From NCBI RefSeq assembly GCF_002355395.1, contig NZ_AP017315.1, positions 1 through 64,000 of the forward strand: a stretch of DNA of 64,000 nucleotides. Reading direction: 5' to 3'. The translations under genes were made by a program, and so were the position numbers. The stretch's first letter is position 1; the number at the start of each line of letters is the position of its first letter. Of the stretch, positions 53,343-62,823 are shown piece by piece. The DNA comes from Microcella alkaliphila (GTDB taxonomy: Bacteria > Actinomycetota > Actinomycetes > Actinomycetales > Microbacteriaceae). The notes below the pieces were generated by a model, which did no database searches, had not been told where the DNA came from, and saw nothing but the letters and a program-made list of their open reading frames with translations.

Positions 53343-54863
53343 TCATTTCGTGAATGCGGAGGTGAGGATGTCAGAGGGCTGTGCCGAACGATCGAACTCG
53401 TCGACGATGCGGCCATGCCGCATTACAAGCACACGATGCGAGAGGCGGATCACCTCATCGAGCTCAGAGCTGACCACGAGAACCGCAGTGCCGCGTTCGG
53501 CGAGGTCTCGAATGAGACTGTGGATACGCGCTTTGGCGGCAACGTCGACGCCCCTCGTCGGCTCGTCCACCATCAGGAGCGCGGGTGGATGGAGTAGCCA
53601 CCGGGCAAACAGCGCTTTTTGCTGATTCCCGCCGGACAAGTCAACAGTCAGAGTGTCGGGGCCAACGCCACGAAGGTCAACGTCAACAGACACGGTGTCG
53701 ACGGCGACTTTCTCCTCCCGCCGTCGCACCCAGCCGCCAAAAGATCTCTTCGCCAATGTGCCGAGAGCAACGTTCTCGGTTACGGAGCGACCGAGCAGTA
53801 AACCCTGATCCTTGCGCGACTCGGGTACCAGAGCCATTCCGCTCGCGATTGCTGATGACACGGAATTTTCTTTCACCGCATCACCCCGAATGAGGATGGT
53901 GCCGGCACGACGCGGCTCGGCACCGAGGAGGCCGAGCAGCACATCGCTTCGGCCGCTGCCCACAAGGCCGGCGAGACCGAGGATCTCACCTTGGCGCAGT
54001 GTGAACGAGATGTCGTGGACATGCCGTGTTTCGAGCCCCTGGACCTCGACGACGATCTCCGCGAGCGACGACACCTCGGCGGGAGGGTGATCGATGGGGT
54101 CGACCTCGCGTCCGATCATGAGCGAGACAATCGAGGTGGGTGTGTACGCAGAAGACGCGCCTGTCTCGATGAGCTTGCCGTCGCGAAGGACTGTCACCCG
54201 GTCGGCGAGACCGAGCACTTCTTCGAGGAAGTGGGAGACGATGATGATTGTTGTGCCCCGGTCGGCAATTTCTCTGACAACCCGCAACAACTGCGCTTTC
54301 TCGACCTCGTTCAGCGCGGCAGTCGGCTCGTCCATGCACAGCACCCGGGCACCGCGCGCCAGCGCCTTGAGAATTTCTACCTGCTGCTGAAGCCCGAGAG
54401 GGAGATCGCCAACGATGGCATCTGGATCGAGTGTGAACCCAGTCTGTTCGAGCAGCTCCTCAAAACGAACTCGATCAGCGGCGAGATGTGCAAAGCCAGC
54501 CCGATGCGACCAGCGCCCAAGCATGACGTTCTCCAGCACCGAGCGCTGAGGAATGACCGCGAGCTCTTGACTGATGAGGGTGATGCCGTGATGAATCGCG
54601 TCACGCGGGGAGCCCAGGGCGACGGGCTCACCGTCGAGAAGGAGCGAACCGGAGGTCGCCGCGATCGCGCCGCCCAGTATTTTCAGCAGAGTACTTTTAC
54701 CCGCGCCGTTTTCCCCCAAGATCGCATGGATCTCGCCCGCACCGATGGTGAGATCGACATTGTCGAGCACGGTGGTCGATCCGTAAGCCTTCGAGGCTCC
54801 GCGCACCTCGATTCGCGCTACTGACGTCGATGCGACGTCAGCGTCGTGCTCTGCATGAGACAT
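53343..54863 (-). CDS. Ribose-type ABC transporter ATPase (two cassettes)
   Basis: A 506-residue RbsA-like protein. Cassette 1: Walker A GENGAGKSTLLKILGG, signature LGLQQQVEILKAL, Walker B VLCMDEPTAAL. Cassette 2 has the usual degenerate Walker A (GLVGSGRSDVLLGL), intact signature LSGGNQQKALFARW and LMVDEPTRGVD. One active and one weak site is normal for sugar importers of this group. ATG 54863. Between it and the binding-protein gene lies a strong stem-loop that may lower its expression relative to that gene. Confidence 0.94.
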   Translation of the reverse strand: MSHAEHDADVASTSVARIEVRGASKAYGSTTVLDNVDLTIGAGEIHAILGENGAGKSTLLKILGGAIAATSGSLLLDGEPVALGSPRDAIHHGITLISQELAVIPQRSVLENVMLGRWSHRAGFAHLAADRVRFEELLEQTGFTLDPDAIVGDLPLGLQQQVEILKALARGARVLCMDEPTAALNEVEKAQLLRVVREIADRGTTIIIVSHFLEEVLGLADRVTVLRDGKLIETGASSAYTPTSIVSLMIGREVDPIDHPPAEVSSLAEIVVEVQGLETRHVHDISFTLRQGEILGLAGLVGSGRSDVLLGLLGAEPRRAGTILIRGDAVKENSVSSAIASGMALVPESRKDQGLLLGRSVTENVALGTLAKRSFGGWVRRREEKVAVDTVSVDVDLRGVGPDTLTVDLSGGNQQKALFARWLLHPPALLMVDEPTRGVDVAAKARIHSLIRDLAERGTAVLVVSSELDEVIRLSHRVLVMRHGRIVDEFDRSAQPSDILTSAFTK

Positions 54864-54881
54864 GGAGAACTCCTCGACGGG

Positions 54882-54909
54882 AGGGAGCCGCCCGTGTGGG
54901 CGGCTCCCT
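54882..54909 (-). terminator. Stem-loop between binding-protein and ATPase genes
   Basis: A perfect 12-bp stem (54882-54893 with 54898-54909) closes a 4-base loop GTGT. On the minus strand it sits 8 bases after the binding-protein stop and just before the ATPase start, with no T-run. Such intercistronic hairpins stabilise the upstream message and allow excess binding protein over the membrane parts. Confidence 0.75.
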
Positions 54910-54917
54910 GAGCGTAC

Positions 54918-55949
54918 CTAGTCGGTGTACCCGGCAGTGAAGTCAACCGCGTCGAGGGCGGCCTTGGTTCCTCTGCCCCTGTTCGGGGCAAGCGTCGTCT
55001 GGTCGAGAGACATCTCAACCGTTTCTCCGCGAGCGAGAGCGAGTCCGAGCTCGGTCGCTTTCCTGCCGTTGGCAACGACATCCTGCACGAACACCGCGAA
55101 CCAGTCTCCGTTGCGAACCGACTCGACGTTCGTCTGTGAGGCACCGTTACCGATGAACAGCACATCCGAGTCGCCTGCCACGTCGGCCGCGCCGACGATC
55201 GCGGGCGAAGCGCCGATAACGACGTCGACATCAGGGTTCGCCTGCAGGACGTTCTGGAAGGCAGCGCGACCACTGTCGGCCGCGTATCCGCCTTCCACAC
55301 TGGCGACAAGCTCAATCGTGTCGTCGGTAGCGAGCGTTGCCTTTACCGCCTCGGTGCGAGCGTTGTCGAGCGGAAGCGCGCGGAAGCCCTCGAGGTAGGC
55401 GACCTGGCACGGCTTCGCCTCGACCGTCGCGCACGCTTCGATACCCAGCTCTGCCAGTGCAACGCCATTGTCAGTTGGCAGCTCTACGGTGCTGATGGCG
55501 CCGTCGACCTGCGGCTCGATCGTCGTTAAGTCGGGACCGACCACCGAAAACTCAACAACAACCGTAATTCCGGCGTCGACGGCTTCTTGAAGCGGGGCCT
55601 GAAGCGCCACATTGTCATTGGCCTGGATGACAATCACGTCGAACTGGCGCGAGGTGATCGCGTCACGAACCTGCTGAACCTGCGCCTGGCCGTCGAAAGC
55701 TCCGTCGACGAAGGTAGCCGTCGCATTGTTCTCTGCGGCGGCCTGCTCGACGCCAACGAACGTGCCCTGTGCGAACCCGTTGATGGCGGCAAATCCGAAG
55801 AATCCGACCGAGAGCGTCTCCTGCTCGGAACTCGGCGACTCTGGGGCCGCTGGTGCTGGGGCCGGCGCCTCTGCAGCTCCGGAACATCCGGAGAGGAACA
55901 GTGCGGCGCCGAGCGCCCCGGCTACTAATGATGCAAATCGTGTCTTCAT
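54918..55949 (-). CDS. Ribose-type substrate-binding lipoprotein
   Basis: A 343-residue periplasmic-binding-protein-like lipoprotein. The signal has the lipobox LSGC (Cys about residue 22), followed by an Ala/Pro/Glu linker to about residue 45. The type I fold shows VGFFGFAAINGFAQGTFVGVEQA and DVIVIQANDNVALQAPLQEAVDAGITVV, as in RbsB/XylF-like proteins. DNGVALAELGIEACATVEAKPC carries a Cys pair that may be disulfide-bonded. It captures the cluster's substrate outside the membrane. It starts 3 bases after the hyuB stop, so the importer is expressed with the hydantoinase. Confidence 0.92.
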   Translation of the reverse strand: MKTRFASLVAGALGAALFLSGCSGAAEAPAPAPAAPESPSSEQETLSVGFFGFAAINGFAQGTFVGVEQAAAENNATATFVDGAFDGQAQVQQVRDAITSRQFDVIVIQANDNVALQAPLQEAVDAGITVVVEFSVVGPDLTTIEPQVDGAISTVELPTDNGVALAELGIEACATVEAKPCQVAYLEGFRALPLDNARTEAVKATLATDDTIELVASVEGGYAADSGRAAFQNVLQANPDVDVVIGASPAIVGAADVAGDSDVLFIGNGASQTNVESVRNGDWFAVFVQDVVANGRKATELGLALARGETVEMSLDQTTLAPNRGRGTKAALDAVDFTAGYTD

Positions 55950-55952
55950 GAT

Positions 55953-57656
55953 CTAGTCCTTCTCTTGCGTGATGGGGGTGGACGGATAGTGCAACTCAGC
56001 GAACTCAGGAGTGATGTAGCCGTTGGCGATGTCATCGGCCACTGCCTGAGCGTCTCGCTGCTGAGGGTCGCCGTAGCCGCCACCCCCACCGACAGCAAGG
56101 CGTACGACATCGCCCGCTTTCATCGGCCGAGCGTTGGCTTTCAGCGTGCGTACTTCATCAGCGCGTCCTGGATTAATGACGACCTCAGGGCCGGCGGAGT
56201 CACACCCTCCGAAAAGGCCCCAGGCAGGGGTGATTGATCGCTCGAACCACAAACCGACGACGCAGTCTGAAAGGAATTCGTACTCCCGCACGACGCCGTT
56301 GCCCCCACGCCACCGACCAGGACCGCCCGAATTAGGCCGAATCGAGTACTCAGTGATCCTGAGCGGGAACCGCGTCTCCATCATCTCGATCGGCAGGTCC
56401 CGCAGTGAACCGTTGACGTTGTTGATGAGGGCGGATTCGCCATCCGATCCCTCCCAGGCACCCCAGCCGCCGAGCGTCGCCTCGATCGACACGAAGTTAC
56501 GCCCGACGCGGGGATCAAGGCCCGCGACAGTGATGATCATCGAGTCACCGTGACTCGCCGCTGCCACCCTGTCGGGCAGCGCGGGCGCCAACGCCCGAGA
56601 GACGAGGTCGATAAGCAAGCCCAGGTGGGAGAAATACCATTGACAGGCCGCGGGCGCGACAGCTCCCAGGACGGAACCGCTGCGTACTTGCGTGGTCATG
56701 GGGCGGAAGGAGCCGCCATTGGAATTCGCGTGAGGGCTAATCAACAGTTTGTAGCCGACGCGGAGCCCCGAGATGGCCTGGGCGACGCCACAGTTCACCG
56801 GCCCGCGTGTCTGATCTGCTGACTCGGTGACGTCGAAGTCGATGCTGTCGCCGACCACAGTGATGCGCAGCTTGATCGGTACCGGGCGATCCAAGTCGAT
56901 TCCATCGTTGTCGAGAACACCCTCGGCCTCGTAGATCCCGTCGGGGATCGCCGCGACAGCCTCGCGCTCAAGCACCTCCGTCTGACGGAAGATCTCCTCG
57001 CTCGCGGCCTGGAGGACGTCGATCCCGTAACGTCCGACGAGCTCGGTCATCCGGTTCATGCCCATTCGGAGCGCGGCGATCATTGCATTCATGTCGCCGA
57101 TCGTCTGATAGGGGAAACGAACGTTCGTCTTGATGAGATCAATGACCGAGGTTTCTGCGCCTCCCTCGATGAGCTTGACCGGGCCCATCCTGAAGCCCTC
57201 TTGGAAGATATCGACGGAGTCCATCGACCCTCCGACGTCTTTCGAGCCCATGTCCATCCAGTGAGCACGAGTCGCCGCGAACCCGACGAGCATGCCGTCA
57301 GTGAAGATGGGCGCGAAGATCGTCACGTCATTGAGGTGAGTTCCGCCTAGGTAGGAGTCGTTCAGGATCCAGATATCACCCTCTTTCCACACCTCGACGC
57401 CGAACTGTTGCTCGACTGCGATGGAGCAGTACTCCAAGTTGCCGAGGAAGAGGGGCAACCCTGCTGACTGCCCAAGCACGCGATGCTGGGTGTCGAGAAT
57501 GGCCACGACACAGTCGCCGCCTTCGTAGATGATCGGCGAGTACGCCGAACGAATGAGCGTCGCGTTCATATCATCCGCCGCGCTCGTCAGTGCGTTCCTA
57601 ATGATCTCGACCGTGACCGGATCGAGTGCTTCCATGGTGGAAGTGGCCATGATCAT
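55953..57656 (-). CDS. hyuB: Hydantoinase/oxoprolinase subunit B
   Basis: A 567-residue HyuB. The N-terminus DPVTVEIIRNALTSAADDMNATLIRSAYSPIIYEG is diagnostic, followed by ILNDSYLGGTHLNDVTIFAPIF and a Gly-rich GGPGRWRGGNGVVREYEFL segment. With HyuA it makes an ATP-dependent amidohydrolase that opens hydantoin, oxoproline or related cyclic amides. Start codon at 57656 overlaps the hyuA stop by ATGA; ATG 57650 (MATSTM) is an alternative. Length and motifs are normal. Confidence 0.93.
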   Translation of the reverse strand: MIMATSTMEALDPVTVEIIRNALTSAADDMNATLIRSAYSPIIYEGGDCVVAILDTQHRVLGQSAGLPLFLGNLEYCSIAVEQQFGVEVWKEGDIWILNDSYLGGTHLNDVTIFAPIFTDGMLVGFAATRAHWMDMGSKDVGGSMDSVDIFQEGFRMGPVKLIEGGAETSVIDLIKTNVRFPYQTIGDMNAMIAALRMGMNRMTELVGRYGIDVLQAASEEIFRQTEVLEREAVAAIPDGIYEAEGVLDNDGIDLDRPVPIKLRITVVGDSIDFDVTESADQTRGPVNCGVAQAISGLRVGYKLLISPHANSNGGSFRPMTTQVRSGSVLGAVAPAACQWYFSHLGLLIDLVSRALAPALPDRVAAASHGDSMIITVAGLDPRVGRNFVSIEATLGGWGAWEGSDGESALINNVNGSLRDLPIEMMETRFPLRITEYSIRPNSGGPGRWRGGNGVVREYEFLSDCVVGLWFERSITPAWGLFGGCDSAGPEVVINPGRADEVRTLKANARPMKAGDVVRLAVGGGGGYGDPQQRDAQAVADDIANGYITPEFAELHYPSTPITQEKD

Positions 57657-59701
57657 TGCTCCTTCTCGTGCTGGCGAATGATGAGTGAGCCGAGCTCATC
57701 GATAGTGACGCGGTACCCCGGGGGGACGACCGTTGTGGCCGTCTCTTCGACGATGACAGCTGGCCCGTCGAACTGATGGCCGCGCGCGAGGTTAGATCGA
57801 CGAACAACAACTGTCGGTCGCGGTTCTCCTTCGAAGACCACTGGCTGCACTTCATGCTCGAACTCGGTGCTTGTCGCCTCAGCGAGTTGATGGTTCTTGA
57901 GCTGCCCCAGGCTGCCTACGGCGCGCGTGCGAAGTGTTGTGATCTCAATCGGCGCTCCGAAAGTCGAGTGTCCGTACCGGTCTTGGTACATGTCGGCGAA
58001 GCGACGCGCGAAACTCTCGAGGAAGTCGGGTTGCTGAACCTCGTCAACCGACTCGAGTGGTACATGCAAGGAAAACTCTTGACCTTGATACCGGACATCG
58101 ATCGACGAGTTTGCTGATCGGCGATCTTCCGGAATCCCCTCCGATGAGAGTGAGTCAAGCGCCACCGTGCGCATGTGTGTCAGGACGCTAAAGAGATCGT
58201 CGAGGTCAAGATCAGCGTCAGCAGAGAAATATGGCTCGGCGAAATCACGTCGAATGTCCGTCTGGAGCATTCCCCACGCCGAGAACGCCCCGGGGAACCG
58301 CGGAACCACTGTCTCGGGAATCCCCAGCTCCTGCGCCAGGAATACCGCGTGCATCGGGCCCGCGCCTCCGAAAGCGACGAGGCTGAAGTCGCGAGGCTCA
58401 ATACCTCGTGAAATCGTGATCGTACGAATAGCTTGCGCCATTTGGGCGTTGGCGACGTTGCAAATACCTTCCGCGATAGCGATCTCATCGAGACCCAGTG
58501 GTTCTCCGACTGTCCTGAGTGCCGTCACGGCGGCCTCGCGGTCAAGCGTCATGGCGCCACCGGCAAACCACGCGGCGTCGACTCGGCCGAGCACGAGGTT
58601 GGCGTCAGTTACTGTCGGTTCGGTTCCGCCTCGCCCGTAGCATGCGGGTCCCGGCTTCGCGCCTGCCGATCGAGGCCCGACCCGAAGCCCGCCTGCCTCC
58701 AGCCACGCCACGGAGCCGCCGCCGGCGCCAACGGTGTGAATGTTGACGACGCTCATGAGCATGGGCAGACCTTCGAGCTCTGCTTCGGTTGACACATCGG
58801 GTTGACCGTCGACCACAAGCGAGACGTCGAACGAGGTTCCGCCCATGTCAACGCCGATGAGACTCTTGCGATCAGAGACCCGTGCGAGTTCGACGTCACC
58901 CATCGCCCCGCCGACCGGTCCGGAGAGGAGGGTCTGCAAGGGCCGCTCACGAGCCGAGCGAGCGGTCAGCACTCCTCCCGACGACTGCATGATGTGCAGC
59001 GGCGCCTGCACCCCTCGCTGTGCCAACTGCTCCTCGAGGGCAAGCAGGTAGTTACGCACAACGGGACCTGTGTAGGCCTCGACCACTGCGGAAGAGGTTC
59101 GCTCGTACTCGCGCCATTCTTTCGCCGACTGGTGCGAGAGCGAGATCGTGAAATCGTCACCGAGCTCTTCCCGCAAGATTTCGGCGGCGCGCAACTCGTG
59201 ATCCGGATTCTTGTAGGAGAACAGGAATGCAACCGCAACGGCCCCGTATCCTTCGGCCTCTGCTCGGCGAGCGGCGTGGCGAATCGCGACCTCATCGAGT
59301 GGTCGCACCTCCTCGCCCTGACTGCCGAGCCTGCCATTGATGCCGATAATGTCTTTTCGCTCCAGAAGGGGCTTGGGCTTTCGATATTGAGCGTCGTACA
59401 GATCGAGGCGCGGCCCGCGAGCGATCAAGTAGGTGTCTTCGGCGCCCGCAGTCGCGAGCAGGAGAACGCGCACACCGCGCCGCTCAAGAAACGCATTGAG
59501 TCCTTGCGTCGTACCGTGCACGAGGAACTCAATGTCATCGAGCTGCGGCACAAGCGCCTCGAGACCTTTCAAGACACCGACGCTCAGCTCACCCGGTGTC
59601 GTCGACGCCTTGGTCGCCTGTATCTCGCCGGTCGCGGTGTTGTACGCCACCACGTCAGTAAATGTTCCGCCGATGTCCATCGACACTCGATGTGTGTTCA
59701 T
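57653..59701 (-). CDS. hyuA: Hydantoinase/oxoprolinase subunit A
   Basis: A 682-residue HyuA with intact ASKHA-type nucleotide loops: SMDIGGTFTDVVAYN at the N-terminus and LIGVDMGGTSFDVSLVVDG near residue 290. HGTTQGLNAFLERRG, SSGGVLTARSARERPLQTLLSGPVGG and FGGAGPMHA are typical. It couples ATP cleavage to ring opening with HyuB. ATG 59701 is fixed by an AAAGGAG site; the longer frame upstream has no such site. It is the first gene of the minus-strand cluster, and its regulator is probably the PucR-family protein 10 kb downstream. Confidence 0.94.
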   Translation of the reverse strand: MNTHRVSMDIGGTFTDVVAYNTATGEIQATKASTTPGELSVGVLKGLEALVPQLDDIEFLVHGTTQGLNAFLERRGVRVLLLATAGAEDTYLIARGPRLDLYDAQYRKPKPLLERKDIIGINGRLGSQGEEVRPLDEVAIRHAARRAEAEGYGAVAVAFLFSYKNPDHELRAAEILREELGDDFTISLSHQSAKEWREYERTSSAVVEAYTGPVVRNYLLALEEQLAQRGVQAPLHIMQSSGGVLTARSARERPLQTLLSGPVGGAMGDVELARVSDRKSLIGVDMGGTSFDVSLVVDGQPDVSTEAELEGLPMLMSVVNIHTVGAGGGSVAWLEAGGLRVGPRSAGAKPGPACYGRGGTEPTVTDANLVLGRVDAAWFAGGAMTLDREAAVTALRTVGEPLGLDEIAIAEGICNVANAQMAQAIRTITISRGIEPRDFSLVAFGGAGPMHAVFLAQELGIPETVVPRFPGAFSAWGMLQTDIRRDFAEPYFSADADLDLDDLFSVLTHMRTVALDSLSSEGIPEDRRSANSSIDVRYQGQEFSLHVPLESVDEVQQPDFLESFARRFADMYQDRYGHSTFGAPIEITTLRTRAVGSLGQLKNHQLAEATSTEFEHEVQPVVFEGEPRPTVVVRRSNLARGHQFDGPAVIVEETATTVVPPGYRVTIDELGSLIIRQHEKEQ

Positions 59702-60010
59702 GTGCGCTCCTTTGCGTGTGGGGGAAAAGGTAACTTCGGGGCCAACACGCGAAATGTGTGTGCTGCACATATGGTTGTACGAAAATCGTGCAGGGTGTCG
59801 AGGCGGCACTCCTGTGCCTCGTCAGGCTCGACGACAGCTGAGTGCGTGGCCTTCACACGGCTACGCGCACTCACGACGTGACTCTGTCGGGAAGGGCGCT
59901 GAGCCAGGAGCTCGTGGATCGACTCCGCGCCTCGTCGCACTCTGCCCCGGCAAGATCAGCGCCGACCGCACGCCCACCCGCGCCGCTACCTTGGCCGGTA
60001 GGCTCTCGAC
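59702..60010. promoter_or_regulatory. Divergent promoter region of hyuA and the P-type ATPase
   Basis: A 309-base spacer with no gene. On the hyuA side it has two small palindromes: TGTGCTGCACA (59759-59769) and ACGAAAATCGT (59779-59789), the AT-richest part of the spacer and a likely PucR or promoter target. The half nearer the P-type ATPase is GC-rich, and I see nothing definite in it. Confidence 0.35.
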
Positions 60011-62485
60011 GTGACGAGCGACAACGCCACGACGCCCGCAGCCGGTGCGACACTCAGCGCGCCAGCCGACGCCCCGACAGGCGAGCGCGGCCTCACTGAG
60101 GCTGAAGCGCGCGACCGGTTCGCGCGCGGGCTCGGCAACGCCATGCCGTCGAGCACCGGGCGGTCTTTCTGGCGCATCATGCAAGCGAACCTCTTCACCC
60201 TGTTCAACGGGGTGGTCGGGGGCTGCTTCATCCTGCTGCTCGTGCTCGGCTACTGGCAGGATGCGCTGTTCGGCGTCTTCGTGATCGCCAACGTCTTGAT
60301 CGGCGTCGGGCAGGAGTTTCGCGCGAAGCTCACGCTGAGCCGGCTCGCGGTGCTGAACGCGCCGAACGCGACGGTGCTGCGCGATGGGGTGCCCACGAGC
60401 ATCCCGCTTGCCCGCATCGTCATGGATGACGTACTCGTGCTCGGCGCCGGCGACCAGGTCGCCGCCGACGCCGTCGTGATCGAGGCGCAGGGGCTTGAGG
60501 TCGACGAGTCGCTGCTCACCGGCGAGGCAGACGCGATCAACGCCCCCATCGACCGCGAGCTGCTCAGCGGCTCGACCATCGTCGGCGGCCGCGGGCTCGC
60601 CCGCGTCGTGCGCGTCGGGGCCGAGTCGTACGCCGCGAAAATCACGGCCGAGGCGAAGCAGTTCAGCCTCGTGAACTCTGAGCTGCGGCAGGCGCTCGCC
60701 CGCGTCATCACGTGGATCAGCTGGCTGCTCATTCCCGTCGGCCTGATCGCCATCAACGGGCAGATGCAAGCGCTCGGCGGGTGGGAGACCGCGATCGCGA
60801 ACGGCACGTGGCGCGAGGCCAGCGTCGGCGCGATCGCCGGGCTCATCGCCATGATTCCGCAGGGCCTCGTGTTCATGACGAGCGTCTCGCTCGCCGTCGG
60901 TGCGGTGAAACTGTCGCAGAAGCAGGTGCTCGTCCAAGAGCTCGCCGCGGTCGAGGGGCTCGCCCGCGTCGACATCCTCTGCCTCGACAAGACCGGTACC
61001 CTCACCGAGGGCCAGCTCGTGCTCGACGCGGTCGAACCGGTGGGCCGCGCGCTCGCCGCCGACGACCCGGCACTCGCGAGCTCGGGTCACGACTGGCGGG
61101 CCGTGCTCGCCGCCGTCGGCGCCGACCCGCAGGCCAACGCCACGGCAGCCGCCCTGCGCGAGCCGTACCCGGCCGCCGACGCCCCCGCGCCGGTCGCGAC
61201 GATCGACTTCTCCTCCCACCGCAAGTGGAGCGCCCTGCAGCTCGACGACCCGCGCGCCGCCGGCACCTGGGTGGTCGGAGCCCCCGACATCGTGCTCGCC
61301 GACTCGGTGCGCGAGCCGCTCAGCGCCGAGACCCTCGGGCGCACGACGGCGCTCGCCGAAGCGGGGCGGCGGGTGCTCGTTCTGGCGCGCACCGAGCATC
61401 CCCTCGCCCCCGTCGTCGACGGCGAGCAGCCGCCCCTGCCCGCGGGGCTCGCACCGGTCGCGATCGTGTCGTTCCGCGAGAAGGTGCGCGACGACGCCCC
61501 CGAGACCCTGCGCTTCTTCGCCGAGCAGGGCGTCGAGCTGTGCGTCATCTCGGGCGACGACCCGCGCACCGTCGCCGCCGTCGCGCGCGAGGCGGGCGTC
61601 GCCTTCGACGGCGAAGCAATGGATGCGCGCAAACTCCCCAGCGACCCCGCCGCCCTCGACGCCATCATGGCCGACACTCGCGTGTTCGGCCGCGTGGTTC
61701 CCGAGCAGAAGAAGCAGATGGTGCTGTCGTTGCAGCGTCTCGGCCGCACCGTCGCCATGACGGGGGACGGCGTCAACGACGCCCTCGCGCTCAAGTACGC
61801 CGACATGGGCATCGCGATGGGGTCGGGGGCCGCGGCGACCCGCGCCGTCGCCCGCCTCGTGCTGCTCGACGGGCAGTTCTCGCGCCTGCCGCGCATTCTC
61901 GCCGAGGGCCGCCAGGTGATCGCGAACGTCGAGCGGCTGGCGAAGCTGTTCCTGTCGAAGACGACGTACGCGGTCATGTTCGCGGTCGTGTTCGGCGTGC
62001 TGCTGTGGGAGTTCCCGCTCTTGCCCCGCCAGTTCTCGATCACCGACGGGCTGACGATCGGCCTGCCCGCGATCGTGTTCGCCTTGCTGACCAACACCCG
62101 CGTGTACCGGCCGGGATTCCTCACCAGGGCGGCGAGGTTTTGCGTGCCGAAGGGCCTCACCGTCGGCGTCGTGCTGATCTCGGTCGTCGCCTGGGCGCGG
62201 TTCGCGGGCGACTACTCGCTGGCGCAGATTCAGACGGCGGCGACCATCACGCTCACGCTCACCGCGCTGTGGGTGCTCGTGACGCTCGCCCGCCCCTTCA
62301 CGTGGCTCACGTCGCTCATCATCGCGGGCTCGTACGCCGGCCTCGCCGTCGTTCTCTTCGTGCCCTGGTTCGTCGAATTCCTGCAGTTCGAGATGCCGGA
62401 TGCGCGCCTCGCCGCCGTCTCGATCGGTGCGTCGCTGGTCGGCAACCTCGTGATCGAGATCTTCCACCGCCGCGTGCCGTCGTAG
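60011..62485 (+). CDS. P-type cation ATPase (CtpE-like)
   Basis: An 824-residue P-type ATPase. The phosphorylated Asp is at about residue 326 (CLDKTGTLTEG). DESLLTGEAD is the dephosphorylation loop and TGDGVNDALALKYADMGIAMG the hinge. The TM4 ion site reads IAMIPQGLVFMTS; P-type pumps for calcium usually have PEGL, so the Gln is notable. Overall layout resembles mycobacterial CtpE, a calcium importer; cation assignment is inference. About ten membrane helices, with the last six after the hinge. GTG 60011; no cytosolic metal-binding domain at the N-terminus. Confidence 0.88.
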   Translation: MTSDNATTPAAGATLSAPADAPTGERGLTEAEARDRFARGLGNAMPSSTGRSFWRIMQANLFTLFNGVVGGCFILLLVLGYWQDALFGVFVIANVLIGVGQEFRAKLTLSRLAVLNAPNATVLRDGVPTSIPLARIVMDDVLVLGAGDQVAADAVVIEAQGLEVDESLLTGEADAINAPIDRELLSGSTIVGGRGLARVVRVGAESYAAKITAEAKQFSLVNSELRQALARVITWISWLLIPVGLIAINGQMQALGGWETAIANGTWREASVGAIAGLIAMIPQGLVFMTSVSLAVGAVKLSQKQVLVQELAAVEGLARVDILCLDKTGTLTEGQLVLDAVEPVGRALAADDPALASSGHDWRAVLAAVGADPQANATAAALREPYPAADAPAPVATIDFSSHRKWSALQLDDPRAAGTWVVGAPDIVLADSVREPLSAETLGRTTALAEAGRRVLVLARTEHPLAPVVDGEQPPLPAGLAPVAIVSFREKVRDDAPETLRFFAEQGVELCVISGDDPRTVAAVAREAGVAFDGEAMDARKLPSDPAALDAIMADTRVFGRVVPEQKKQMVLSLQRLGRTVAMTGDGVNDALALKYADMGIAMGSGAAATRAVARLVLLDGQFSRLPRILAEGRQVIANVERLAKLFLSKTTYAVMFAVVFGVLLWEFPLLPRQFSITDGLTIGLPAIVFALLTNTRVYRPGFLTRAARFCVPKGLTVGVVLISVVAWARFAGDYSLAQIQTAATITLTLTALWVLVTLARPFTWLTSLIIAGSYAGLAVVLFVPWFVEFLQFEMPDARLAAVSIGASLVGNLVIEIFHRRVPS

Positions 62486-62574
62486 GGCGCGCGGCCGTGG
62501 GCGTACCCGCGTGCCGCGCCGCGCATCCCTGCCAGCGCACCCCGGGCATCCCGGCCGCCATCGCATGCGCTCGT

Positions 62575-62659
62575 TACGTTTTGCAGGAGTAGGGGCTGAG
62601 CCCGCGCGTCTGTGGCGCTGAAATCCGGGCACCGGCCGTCTGAACTCCTGCAATACGTA
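62575..62659. repeat. 16-base inverted repeat arms around a 53-base centre
   Basis: TACGTTTTGCAGGAGT (62575-62590) and ACTCCTGCAATACGTA (62644-62659) are complementary at 15 of 16 positions. The arms are far more AT-rich than the surrounding spacer. The 53-base centre contains a small GGGCTGAGCCC palindrome. The layout resembles a dispersed extragenic palindrome or the ends of a miniature element. Confidence 0.65.
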
Positions 62660-62726
62660 CGGTGTGCCGACATAGAGCGCGGGCCGCAGCCGGTGGCCAG
62701 GCGCAGTGCGGGCCGCACACAGGAAA

Positions 62727-62755
62727 CGGGCCCCGCGACCACCGCGCGGGGCCCG
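62727..62755. terminator. Bidirectional GC hairpin
   Basis: CGGGCCCCGCG (62727-62737) pairs perfectly with CGCGGGGCCCG (62745-62755). T-rich runs occur on both flanks (GTTTTCC downstream on plus, GTTTCC on minus). It sits between two convergent genes and could end both transcripts. Confidence 0.7.
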
Positions 62756-62823
62756 AACCGTTTTCCGGGGAGGGCAGGCCCAGGCATGCCCGCCCACCCC
62801 GGAAGCTTTGCCGGCAGAGGCGC

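Larger units (their letters stand above)
62486..62823. other. Intergenic spacer between convergent genes
   Basis: A 338-base gap between the P-type ATPase and acetate symporter stops. It contains the long inverted repeat at 62575-62659 and the GC hairpin at 62727-62755. No convincing frame or RNA gene is seen. Confidence 0.7.
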
